A stretch of 64,000 nt of DNA from Phycomyces blakesleeanus NRRL 1555(-). Lineage: Eukaryota; Mucoromycota; Mucoromycetes; Mucorales; Phycomycetaceae. Below are positions 25,034 to 35,239 of this stretch, piece after piece. Where the stretch lies: positions 1 to 64,000 of the forward strand of contig NW_017265143.1 in NCBI RefSeq assembly GCF_001638985.1, in the 5' to 3' direction. The first letter of the stretch is position 1, and every line of letters begins with the position of its first letter. A program made the translations under genes and the position numbers. A model generated the notes under the pieces. It had not been told where the DNA came from. It was given only the letters and a program-made list of their open reading frames with translations, and did not search any database.

Positions 25034-25738
25034 GGAAGTGTTTTCTTAGCTAGCGTATAATCGAGTACAACTTTCTTCTTTGGTTTACTCAAACACAGAC
25101 AACAGACAACAGACACACAGACACACACAGACAAAAAAAAATTACAAAAAACAAATCCCCTTCACCCTTCACTTCCTTTTCTTCTTTCCTTTTGTGATCA
25201 ATTAAATTTGAATCACAAGCAATAGTCAATTGTATGTTCTTTATTTTATTTTATCTTATTTTCTATTTCAACAACAGTGGTATGTTAAAGAACAAGGTGT
25301 CCTTATATAAACATATATGTTTTCTTTATTTCTTTATTTCTTATTTCAATAAAAATAAATAAATATATGACTTTACTTTCAAACAAACAAAAGGCAGTAT
25401 AAGTAAAACGACCACCAAAACCCTTTCCCTCCTCCTCCCCCTGCCATCTTCAAAGGTTTATCATACAATAGATCCAGCCCTTATTTTTGTTCCCTTATTT
25501 GCACTTTAAGAACAATAGTGATAGTGATAATAAGAGAATGAAGAAGAAGAATAAAGAAAGAAATAAATTAAGCAGTAGAATGAGGAGCAGGATAATTATA
25601 TTTATACCCACATATATAGAAATAAATAAACTAGATACTAGGGAGAAAAAGTGTTATCTTACCAATTTTGGACCACAAAAATGGATAATATACATAAAGT
25701 GAAATGTAATGAAATAATAAGAATAAGAATAAGTATAG

Positions 25739-25792
<54 letters not shown>

Positions 25793-25948
25793 GTTAAAGA
25801 ATGTCACGCCTAAAGAGTTGATATTTATACCTATTATATATTGACCTTGGCATTGGCCTTGGCCTTGACCTTCTTCTTCTTCTTACTTCTTACTTCTTAC
25901 TTCTTTTCACTTCTTCTTCGTCTATCCCTTCTATAAATATATAAAATA
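25034..25948. other. Spacer between HSF and DESI2-like genes, with long (TA)n
   Basis: The stretch holds the HSF-type 3' region and the promoter of the DESI2-like gene. AATAAA-like signals occur around 25345-25365. A pure TA run of about 50 bases lies at 25740-25789, followed by TTC-rich pyrimidine tracts before the next start. No gene is seen. Confidence 0.5.
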
Positions 25949-27648
25949 ATGTTCTCGATCTTTAGCAATTGTACAGATCCTGTACCAGAGGATTCATCTG
26001 CTGCATCACGTAGAGGTAATGACAAAACAAAAAGCAATTCAGACATTTGACACAATGTAATAATCATGATCTCATTACAATTGACAATCAATTACCAAAA
26101 ATAAATAATATAAATATATATAAATTCACCTTCTCGCACACAGTATTCATTAATGTGTACGACATGGTAAATATTTTATTTTATTTTAAAGAAAAATGAG
26201 TATTAAAATGGGTTTACACTATGTACACTATGTACACTATGTACACTATGTACACTATGTACAAAGTGCGTAGTCTGTTTAATGAAATTAAGAAAATACG
26301 AAAGAAATCACAACCAACATACATTTACATATCATTATTGAATTTAATCATAAAAATTAAATATCATTTCTTTCACTTAGGTTCAACCAAGTCTTATTAC
26401 TTCCGTTGGTTATTTTGCTTTGGGAGTCGGTAAGTATTAATTAATGATGTCAAATTAATTCAATAAATGAATGAATGAGTGCTAATTGATTGATTTATTG
26501 GTCTATTGTATAATATTTGATATATATATATATATATATATATATTGTTTTTACATTAGGTATATATCATTCTGGTCTCGAGTTGGACGATCGAGAATAT
26601 TGTTTTGGTGGACATGAAAGAATTGACGAAACAGGCGTATTTGTGATGGAACCTAGAGTAGGTCCGCCAAATGTACTCTACAAGTAAGCTAGAAAATAAT
26701 AATACCTATTGAACAAACATATTTCATTATTATCAAGATCAAGATTAGCATTATTGTTAAATTTTATTTTGTTTTTTGTTTTCATTAGACGATCTATTGA
26801 TATGGGATGTACAGCTTATACAGAAGAAGAAATTCAAGACATCCTCATTACACTCTCCAAGGACTTTGTGGGGCCCTCATACAGTCTCTTAAAAAGGTTT
26901 ACATCATTTGCCAATACTTGCATGTTCGTTTTCTAACATTAACAATATGCATACCGATATTTACATTTGCATTTGCATATGTATATCTTGGATGATTTGA
27001 ATTTATTAAATACATAGAAACTGTAATCATTTCTCGAGTAAACTTTGTTTGCTCCTTACTGGAAGACCTGCCCCATCCTGGATCAACCGGGCAGCACATC
27101 TCGGGACATTTTTCCCTTGCATTATTACAGACGACTTGGTACAGCCACCTGACTTTGATGATAGTAGTGAAGAAGAAAATGATGTCCACCACGATCACAG
27201 CAACGTTCGCAACAACCAGGATCACTATGCCGATGACTACAGCTATGACAACGACGACAACGACAACGATACAAATAACAACAAAAATAGTAGACATATT
27301 GACAATGAAAATGAAGACTATAATGATGTGTGTCCCACAACGTCTCTATTACACAACGACAAATTGAATTGGACAACAGGAAAGAGTGTCAGGAATATAC
27401 ATGCAAGCGGAATCTGGTCTTCAAAGAAAAGCTTATCACCCAGTCCAATAATACCATATCAAGATCAAGATCAGAATCAAAGCCAAAATCAGGATCATAA
27501 TCAGAATAAGGATCAGGATCAGGATCAAGGCCAAGGTAAAGATCAAGACCAGGGTCAAGATCATGGCAACAATAATGACAAGCGACAGATTATGAAACGA
27601 TCGAAATACTCTTTGTTTAGATATAAGAGCAATTCAAAGGATAATTGA
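25949..27648 (+). CDS. DESI2-type PPPDE thiol peptidase (deubiquitinase/deSUMOylase)
   Basis: PPPDE (DUF862) enzymes are cysteine peptidases that remove ubiquitin or SUMO. Six exons (25949-26015, 26144-26166, 26381-26429, 26560-26683, 26789-26896, 27018-27648) close in phase to 333 residues. The domain covers about residues 22-155. The catalytic His is His50 in GIYHSGLEL and the Cys is Cys126 in RNCNHFSS; EYCFGGH and WINRAAHLGTFFPCI match the DESI2 branch. After the domain comes an acidic segment (DDSSEEEND), a His/Asp/Asn-rich region and a long (D/N)Q repeat (about residues 275-325) such as DQDQNQSQNQDHNQNKDQDQ, followed by a basic end. This tail is unusual for the family; its role is unknown. 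The gene is tail to tail with the AT-hook gene, 149 bases apart. Confidence 0.92.
26215..26262 (+). repeat. 9-bp tandem repeat in DESI2-like intron 2
   Basis: The unit TACACTATG is repeated a little over five times without error in the second intron. Each junction makes the near-palindrome ACTATGTACA. The perfect copies suggest a young expansion. Confidence 0.9.
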
Positions 27649-27797
27649 TATACAGATAAAAAGTGATAATAATTACAGCGGTAATAGTAGTAATAGTAGT
27701 AAATAAGATCAATAGCAATAGAATTAACAACAGCAACAGCAAGAGTAATAGGGATAGTAATATATTTCTAGCCACAATTTTTTATTTTGATATAATT

Positions 27798-28394
27798 TTA
27801 TTGGTTGGTCGATTTAAATAGCTGTTGTGGCCCGATATAAAGTGGATGGGATGTGTATGCTTGATCCAAATCACTGCGCTTTAGACAAGTAAGACATACT
27901 TTAATACTTGATTCTCCTACGACTTGCTCGAGTCTCTTTGGTAGTGGGCGGACAGTCATGAGATGCTGAGATGGAACAGATGCCACACCTTTTGGAGGTC
28001 TTCCTCGGCGAGGGGTGGAGGGTGGATGAGGGTGGAGACCATGGACACGATAGTACATGTGCTTGGGGTGCTGACAATATCCTAGACGCGCATTTGAAGA
28101 TCTCTTGGTCGCAGTAACAGTAACAGAAGTAGAAGCAATAGCAGTAGCAGTAGAAGTGGCAGAAGCGTTGTTGTTGTTGTTGTTGTTGTTGTTGATATTC
28201 ATATTAGTGGTAGTAATTGGCTCCAGACTGAGACGAGATGGCCAAGTAGAAGACCACAGAATTGGGTCGGGCATAGTTTGGGACAAGAGTTCAAAGAATA
28301 TACCATCATCCATAGGAATTAAATTTGAATTACTAGGATCAAAGGAGTCGGAGAAAATGAAGGTTTCAAAGCTTTCCTTTGGAATGTCTGTCAT
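27798..28394 (-). CDS. Small AT-hook protein, function unknown
   Basis: A single-exon gene of 198 codons that I do not recognise as a named family. It begins MTDIPKESFETFIFSDSF, an acidic and aromatic stretch of the kind seen in activation domains. Residues 67-76 are a nine- to ten-Asn run, followed by a Ser/Thr/Ala-rich linker. Residues 106-136 contain YCQHPKHMYYRVHG and then the AT-hook core RRGRPPKG (129-136). A second Cys pair lies in KVCLTCLKR (Cys167, Cys170), so Cys107/His109/His112 plus Cys167/Cys170 could bind a metal; that is inference. The combination suggests a nuclear DNA-binding regulator. It is tail to tail with the DESI2-like gene and head to head with the USP10-like gene, about 2 kb away. 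Confidence 0.7.
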   Translation of the reverse strand: MTDIPKESFETFIFSDSFDPSNSNLIPMDDGIFFELLSQTMPDPILWSSTWPSRLSLEPITTTNMNINNNNNNNNNASATSTATAIASTSVTVTATKRSSNARLGYCQHPKHMYYRVHGLHPHPPSTPRRGRPPKGVASVPSQHLMTVRPLPKRLEQVVGESSIKVCLTCLKRSDLDQAYTSHPLYIGPQQLFKSTNQ

Positions 28395-29062
28395 TATATA
28401 CGATTAATATTACTATTCTTTAATTAATTTAGTATTTTATATATTATACAAGGTAAAGAAGTGTACTCTTTTAACTTTTTCTATTTCGTTCTTTCTTTTT
28501 CAAGACAAAATAAAATAAAATAGCAGCCATAATATTAATATAATTTAATTATTTATTTATATGTGATGATGATGTAGATATTGATGATGTAGATGATGGA
28601 GTATTATTAATAAACAACAAACGACCACGTTTTGGCTTTATACTTATAAGTATAATGTATATGTACATGTATATGCGTATGTATAAGATATAAAGTTATC
28701 ATGGCGTCACGCTTGTGCATCGGGCATGAAAAGGAGGCATTAAGAAAACAACGATTTTAAAGGTATACAAAACTCGCTCCGTACAAGATGCTTTCTCTTT
28801 CTCTCTATCTCTTTATGTATGTGCTCTGTGATATCTATGAGCCTGTCTATTCTGTCATTTTTTTTTTGCAAAACTTCAACGTATAAAATTGAAAGTCCAA
28901 ATCCAGCACAGTACAGGGTTTATACCTATATACTTTATTTTGATTAATAATAATTGTGTTAAGGTTACCAAACTACATTTTTTTTTATGATTTAGTAAAT
29001 TTGTTTCCATCGCAACAAGTTACGATCTGATTGTGTGCTTTATAGATAGAAATAGGATCAAT

Positions 29063-29097
<35 letters not shown>

Positions 29098-30355
29098 ATA
29101 ATATTAAGCGTACGTTTATTCTTGTTTTCATTCCAGTTGCAATTTTCACCCTTCTTATTCTTATTCTTTGGTTCAAATGGGCTTAGATCCTATAGGGTTA
29201 TCAATCTACGAACAGAGAAGAGTTGCTGACCAGTGCCATCTTTTAGCTGGCTTAACTATATAACCATCAGACAGTCCAAGTTTTGATCCTTCGATTAATT
29301 TGGTTAGCTATTCCCATCAAGGATAAATCTAAATATCAATTGCTTTTGCTTCTTTAACATAATGGTATGGTTATTATGTGTATATAGGCAAGTGAGGCTT
29401 TTATTTATTTATAGTGTAGAGTTCTTGTTCTTGTGGATATTTATGAATTAAGAGAAAATAGCAGAAATCTACATTTATTATCATTAATAGCTTGACCTTG
29501 ACAAAAGAATAACTTTTGCTGCTTAATGAATTTGGAACGCTCGTTATTACTATTTATTATTGAAGATGCGACAGTAGTAATATAAAATATATATAAAAAT
29601 AAAAACCATGATTTCAATTTCAGTTTCGACTTTTGATTTTGTTTCAATAATGCACAGCCTATCAGTATGTCAGTATGTCAGTCCGCCAGTCTGTCAACCT
29701 GGTTGTCTATATGTAAATATATATATTTAACTACCATTATCACCCTTATTATTACTAGTTTTTACGCGGTATATTACTCCTCCTAAAATAAGCATTAAAG
29801 TTAAAAGGGAAACCAGAAAATCCTTACTCTGTTTATTTAATTCGTGTCTCTATATATACATTATTTAAAACAATTTGGTTTGTATTCTGTCTAGATACGA
29901 TTAGTACTGTTGTTGCTACTGTCTATAGATACCGTATTGATGACATATAAAATACGTACGATGTAAGTGAAAGCAAAAACAAAAGCAAAAGTGAGTCGAA
30001 TGAGTAAATTGGATTGAGTGACAAACAGAAAGTTTTGTACAATCAAGCTCAGTTTCATCTCACACGCTTTCTTTATTTCGTCTTAATTTCCCTCTCTCTC
30101 TCTCTCTTACTCTCTTTCTTTCTCCTTTCTTTCCTTTTTATTTTAATTTTAATTTTTAATTTTTTTTTTAAATTTATATTATAAAAAAAATCTTATTCTT
30201 CTTCTTCTTGTAAGAAAAATAAATAATATTATTAAATATTTAAAAATATTAATATAATATATATTTTTATATATAAAACACCAAAAAATAAATAAGAAAT
30301 AAATATATAATTATATATCGTTTATATATATATATTTATATTATATATATATATT

Positions 30356-30392
<37 letters not shown>

Positions 30393-30399
30393 AAGAAAC
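28395..30399. other. Divergent intergenic region before the USP10-like gene
   Basis: About 2 kb with no supportable gene; it holds both promoters. Minus-strand frames at 28985-29176 and 29441-29647 lack motifs. The region ends in a CT-rich tract, A/T blocks and a GA repeat directly before the USP10-like start. Confidence 0.5.
30358..30389 (+). repeat. (GA)n tract in the USP10-like 5' leader
   Basis: About 15 GA units end only about ten bases before the start codon at 30400, so they should be in the 5' untranslated leader or core promoter. Confidence 0.85.
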
Positions 30400-32298
30400 A
30401 TGCCATCGGGAAAGGTAATGAATGAATAAATTGATGACTGACTAACTGAATGAATGAATATAAAAACAAAAAGACATACATGTGACGAAATGACTAGAAA
30501 AATAACAGAATTAACAAATGAACAACATAAATCGATGAATAGATCCAGGCGCCTACTCTCTGTTTTGGAGACATTAGCCGGGAAGAGATCAACACCCTGC
30601 TGGGTGAAGCAGGCGTGTCTCTGACTGCGCCTCAAAAGGTAAAAAAAAAAAAAACAAAAAACAAAAAACAAAACAAAACAAAAGACCAAAAAAAAGAAGA
30701 AGAAGAATCCAAGGATTATTATTATATACATATATACAAAACATAAAGCAGTGACAAAAAGAAGAAGAAAGAATGACAAACAGACAAACGGAATAACTTG
30801 GTACATTATCATTAGACTCCATTTGCCACTGGTGTACGTAGAAAGGCTCCATTGCGTAAACAAAAACAAGACGTCGAAACTGTGAATGTTGCACCTAGAC
30901 AAATTGCACCAGTAGCAGTAAAGAAAGAAGATCACGTCTTACCAGTAAAACCAACTCAATCACCCCAAACACCAGCACCAACAACACACACAAACGCAAA
31001 CGCATACTCGAACGCAAACGCACATAATACACGAACCACGCACACACAAAATACACCACCAGCATCAGCATCAGCATCGGCATCAGCATCAACATCAGCA
31101 CCTGCTTCTGCACCAACAACACCTACACCTACAAATACACATACACATACACATACACATACACCTGCACCTGCAACTGTACCTACATCGGCATCTGCAC
31201 CTAAAACACCTACACCCACGCCATCACCAGTACAAACACCAACACAATCCTCAACACCTACACCTACACCAACACCAACACCAACACCAACATCAGTATC
31301 AACACAGGCATCTGTACCAACTCCAACTCCCACACCAGCACCAGTTAAACCAAAAGCACCGTCAAGCTGGGCATCTCTTGTTAAATCAAACGTACCTCCA
31401 AAACCAGTTTCCCCGGCTCCCGAAAACGTACCAATCCAAAAGATTGTCAAACCAGTTGCTGTGGGCCCAACAGTACCCAAATTCACTGGAATTGCAGACA
31501 TCATCAATACATATACACCAACTTACGAAGGACCACTCTTACAGCCACGTGGATTGATCAATAATGTTAATACATGTTTTATGAATGTGGTAAGTAAATA
31601 TCTAACAATAACAATAACAAAAATAAATATATTTGTACTGTGGTAATGCTGGTGGCGGTGGCGGTGGCGGTGGTAATATTTAAATGGAAAGAGGAAGAAA
31701 AAGAAAAGAGAAAAGGGCTAAAGGACAGGCAGAGATATATGAAAGGAAATACTCGAAATCTGTGTTCGTTTTTCATTTTTTCACTAAACACTACAAAGTA
31801 AATTCTTATTTAGATTCTTCAACCTCTGTCACATTGCCCGCCTTTCTACAACCTTATCAAGAGCATCAGTCAACATGTCGTTCATACGTTCAAGAGTAAA
31901 ACTCCTTTATTGGATTCATTGTAAGTATATTACTTGACTAATTAATTTTATCCAAAGTGTTGTAATTTGTTGGCTGGGTTGATAAGGTATTAGAGCTGGT
32001 TAAAGAAAGAAGGAAAGAGAAATAGGAATTATTATGTGTGTATGTGTGTTGATGCTGTTGTTATATTGATATTGGTATTTAGGATTGAATTCATTAATGA
32101 ATTTATGCCAGAACGTACCGACCGTATTGAAGATCAGTTTGGAAAACCATTTGTTCCTGAATATGTGTACGATGCTCTCCGAGGACAAAAGAGATTTGAT
32201 TCATTAAGGGTATTTTTTTTTTGTTATTTTGTTATTTAATTGGAGTGAATGAATGAAACGTTGGAAGTTTAGTAGTAGATCATTAAATACTGAAATTA

Positions 32299-32332
<34 letters not shown>

Positions 32333-33598
32333 ATCTTTTACTGTTTTTCAGGGTCGTCAAGAAGATGCAGAAGAATTTTTGTGTTTCCTATTGGACGGTT
32401 TGCATGAAGAAATGGTGGCTGGTAAGGCAAGGTGAAAAGGGGATGGTTGATGAAGAGAGGGATAATATACATATTTGTGTCTGTGTTTATTCGTGAATTT
32501 GTGATAAACATATATTTATATACATGTTTGTGTATATATTATAGTATTGAAGGATCAGAACGATAAAAGATCTCAGGAAGCAGCAGCTAATGGTACTCAG
32601 GATGTCTGGCTGGAGGTCGGACCCAAAAACAAGACAAGCAGTTTGAGAAGTGTATGTACAAAATAGTAATAATATTCGAGTAATTGATCAAGATTTATTG
32701 ATATCCAATTATTATTTTTAATAGCCTGGATTCCAAGAGTCACCTATTAGTAAGATTTTTGGTGGCAAGATTCGATCTGTATTGAGATGCCCTGGTGCCA
32801 AGGATTCGGTCAACTTGGAACCTTACCAGTCATTACCCCTGGATATCCAGCCTTCTAATGTGAATACAATCCAAGATGCAATTCGCAACATGACCTTGCC
32901 AGAGACAATGCACGACTACATGTCTCCAAAGGGTGTCTGTGTCGATGCAACCAAGCAAATCTACCTGGAGAATATTCCTCCTGTGCTGATTCTGCACATG
33001 AAACGATTTGTATTTGACAACGTTGGAGGTGTCCAGAAATTACAGAAACAGGTTACCTATGGTACCACATTGACTATTGAGCCTGGTAAGTTTATGAATC
33101 AAATCAAATCAAATCGAATCGAATGAATAATATTTTAATTGGTTGTTAATTAATTTAATTATCATTATTTTTTGTACTTTTTTTTTAAAAAAAAACAATA
33201 CTAATACTAATAATAATATGCAGAATGGATGGCACAAGGCTCAAAATCTTCTGGTCCTGTCAGTTATCAGCTATTTGGAGGTAAAATCTTAATCTTGTGC
33301 ACTGTGATGTTTTTAATATAAAACATAAGCTGATCTGTGTATTGTTGGTTTCTAATTCAATATTAACATTTGTATATACATTTATTTCTCGAAATTAGTG
33401 GTATATCATCATGGTGTATCTGCTGGTGGCGGTCACTACACATGCGACATTAAACGACGTAATGGAGAATGGCTTCACATTGATGACACAACCATCACAC
33501 CTATCTCTGAGCAGCAAGTCTTGGTGACAGAGAATACCCGCACAGAATCCATACATACTGATCAAACTGCTTACATTTTGTTTTACATGAGAGTATGA
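30400..33598 (+). CDS. USP10/Ubp3-type ubiquitin-specific protease
   Basis: This cysteine protease removes ubiquitin from substrates; yeast Ubp3 and animal USP10 act in stress-granule and ribosome/vesicle control with a G3BP/Bre5 partner. Ten exons (30400-30414, 30549-30638, 30816-31589, 31814-31920, 32083-32209, 32352-32421, 32545-32651, 32725-33085, 33224-33280, 33399-33598) close in phase to 635 residues. The N-terminus carries CFGDISREEINTLL (10-23), like the G3BP-binding motif of USP10. A Pro/Thr/Ala repeat region (about 70-210) is followed by SWASLV (219-224). The Cys box is GLINNVNTCFMNV with Cys289; GRQEDAEEF, GPKNKTS, FGGKIRSV and HMKRFVF follow, and the His box is GGGHYTCD (His582) with HIDD (Asp598/599). 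The usual Gly of the Cys box is Val. An alternative acceptor at 30541-30542 would add two residues (IQ). Confidence 0.93.
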
Positions 33599-34363
33599 AA
33601 ATGAAGAAAGAAAGAAATGGGAAAAAAAAGGATTTTTTTATGAAAAAAAAAGTATCAATATATACATATATAAATAAATGAATAAATGAATAAAGAATTA
33701 AAACATAAAATAACTTTCATATATTATACATTTGTATATTTCACCCAAGAAAAGTAACACGTTATTTAATAAAAGGACTTTGTAGAAAGCCTTGGTTTTG
33801 ATCTTGGTTTTCATAATACAAGGCTTAGGTTAGTTAGTAGAGGAAGAAGAAGAGAGGTATATGAAATGGAATGGAATATGGTTGACCCAAAAGAATTAAA
33901 AAAAAATCATACGATTTAAATTTGATGAAAAAGAAAAAGGTGTAACCCTCTGAATAATATAAAATCCATTCATTTGTCTATCTATATCTATTGTGTCTAC
34001 TATATTTGTACACCTCTGTACGTCTGTACGTCTTGACTGCTTGACTGCTTAACGGCTTGTCTGCCTGCCTATTTTAGCCCTCTGTCTGTCTACCTTGTCC
34101 ATTTTTTTATATATATTTATTTTATTTTTATTAAAAAATAAACAAAAATAAACAAAAAAAAAACCTTTAAATCCAAAGAGGGTTCGTTAGTTGGAGGGTG
34201 GTTTTTTTTTTAAAAAAAAAATCAATTATACGAATCTTTCATTGCAAAAATAATAATGATAATTACAATGATCTACTTGGTTTTTTTTTTTTGGCTTCTC
34301 TCTCCTTTTTTTTGGGGGTTTTTTTTTAGGTCGATTGGTGTCATATATATTTTATGTATTTCT
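33599..34363. other. Convergent 3' region of USP10-like and COX genes
   Basis: No gene is seen. The stretch contains AATAAA-like polyadenylation signals, A/T-rich blocks and a T/A foldback near 34200-34220. It is shared by the two converging genes. Confidence 0.5.
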
Positions 34364-35105
34364 TTAATCCATGACATAGCCCTTGCCCTTGAATCCTTCG
34401 GAAGAAATACCAGAGATAGGGTTGGAGTTCTGGCTCTTGAGATACTCGTTGGTAGCCTCCTGCCATTCCTTGGTCATAGTCTTGGGAGTTTCTTGACCTG
34501 GGTAACCCAAAAAAAATTGACACGTATATATACATATAGAAGTAGAGTAGTGGGGTTTTGTTTAGTTCACACCACAAATAAGTAAAAGTAATAGAAGAAG
34601 AATTGTAATAATGCCCAATATACTTACCCTTCTGGGATACAGCGTAACTGAAAGCAGCAGATACAACAAGAGCACCTACGACACCGCTGAAAACCTTGAT
34701 ACCGTGTCCAGGCTCAGTAATGGGTGCGCGGGGACCGTGAGCACCAAAGGCAATGTAATCTATTAGATATACAATAGATTCAATATATATATATATATAT
34801 TTATATTTATAAAAGTTCAATATATGTATATAAATCAATAATATTAATAATTATACTATAACTAATGATAAGCATAAGAAGAAAAAAATCTTACAAGCAG
34901 CCTTCTTGTCGTCAGTAGAAAGGATCTTCCAGTCCTGCTTCTGGGCTGTCTCGAGCTGCTTGGCCACAGTGTTCTGCTCGGCAGCGGAGAAAGTCTTCCA
35001 GCGGGTCTCGAGGTTCTCGACAGCAAGATTGGAGTTGTTGCGACGAGCTTGGATAGCCTTCTTGACGACCGACTTGGCCTGGTTACGAGTCAGATTACAG
35101 AGCAT
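34364..35105 (-). CDS. COX5: Cytochrome c oxidase subunit IV/5 (COX5 of yeast)
   Basis: This nuclear-encoded subunit of respiratory complex IV sits in the inner mitochondrial membrane. Three exons (35105-34895, 34759-34628, 34497-34364) close in phase to 158 residues, close to yeast Cox5A. The first roughly 25 residues (MLCNLTRNQAKSVVKKAIQA) are basic and amphipathic, as for a mitochondrial presequence. The family marks follow: KQDWKILSTDDKKAAYYIAF, then FGAHGPRAP, a single membrane helix around VFSGVVGALVVSAAF, and the matrix-exposed end TKEWQEATNEYLKSQNSNPI. An ATTGGT (CCAAT-box type) site at 35234-35239, about 130 bases upstream, fits HAP-type control of respiratory genes. The gene converges with the USP10-like gene. 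Confidence 0.93.
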
Positions 35106-35233
35106 GTCTTGAAAATAAAATAAAAGTACAGTGGTAGTGCAATAAAAAAAAAAGGAAGAAGAAGAGAAAGAGGTGAAAGTGAGTCAGGTGAGAAAGAACG
35201 AGATATTTCAAGCTTTGCACAACGGTGAAGAAA

Positions 35234-35239
35234 ATTGGT
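35234..35239 (-). promoter_or_regulatory. CCAAT-type (HAP) site upstream of COX5
   Basis: ATTGGT on the plus strand reads ACCAAT toward the COX gene, about 130 bases before its ATG. In yeast the HAP complex uses such sites to activate respiratory genes. Six bases also occur by chance, so the assignment is inference from gene identity and distance. Confidence 0.3.

Noticed and set aside
30354..30935. 193-codon minus-strand frame overlapping the start of the USP10-like gene
   Set aside because: It is the antisense of exons and A-rich introns of a well-supported gene and has low-complexity content.
30956..31507. 183-codon minus-strand Gly/Val repeat frame
   Set aside because: It is the antisense shadow of the Pro/Thr/Ala repeat region of the USP10-like gene.
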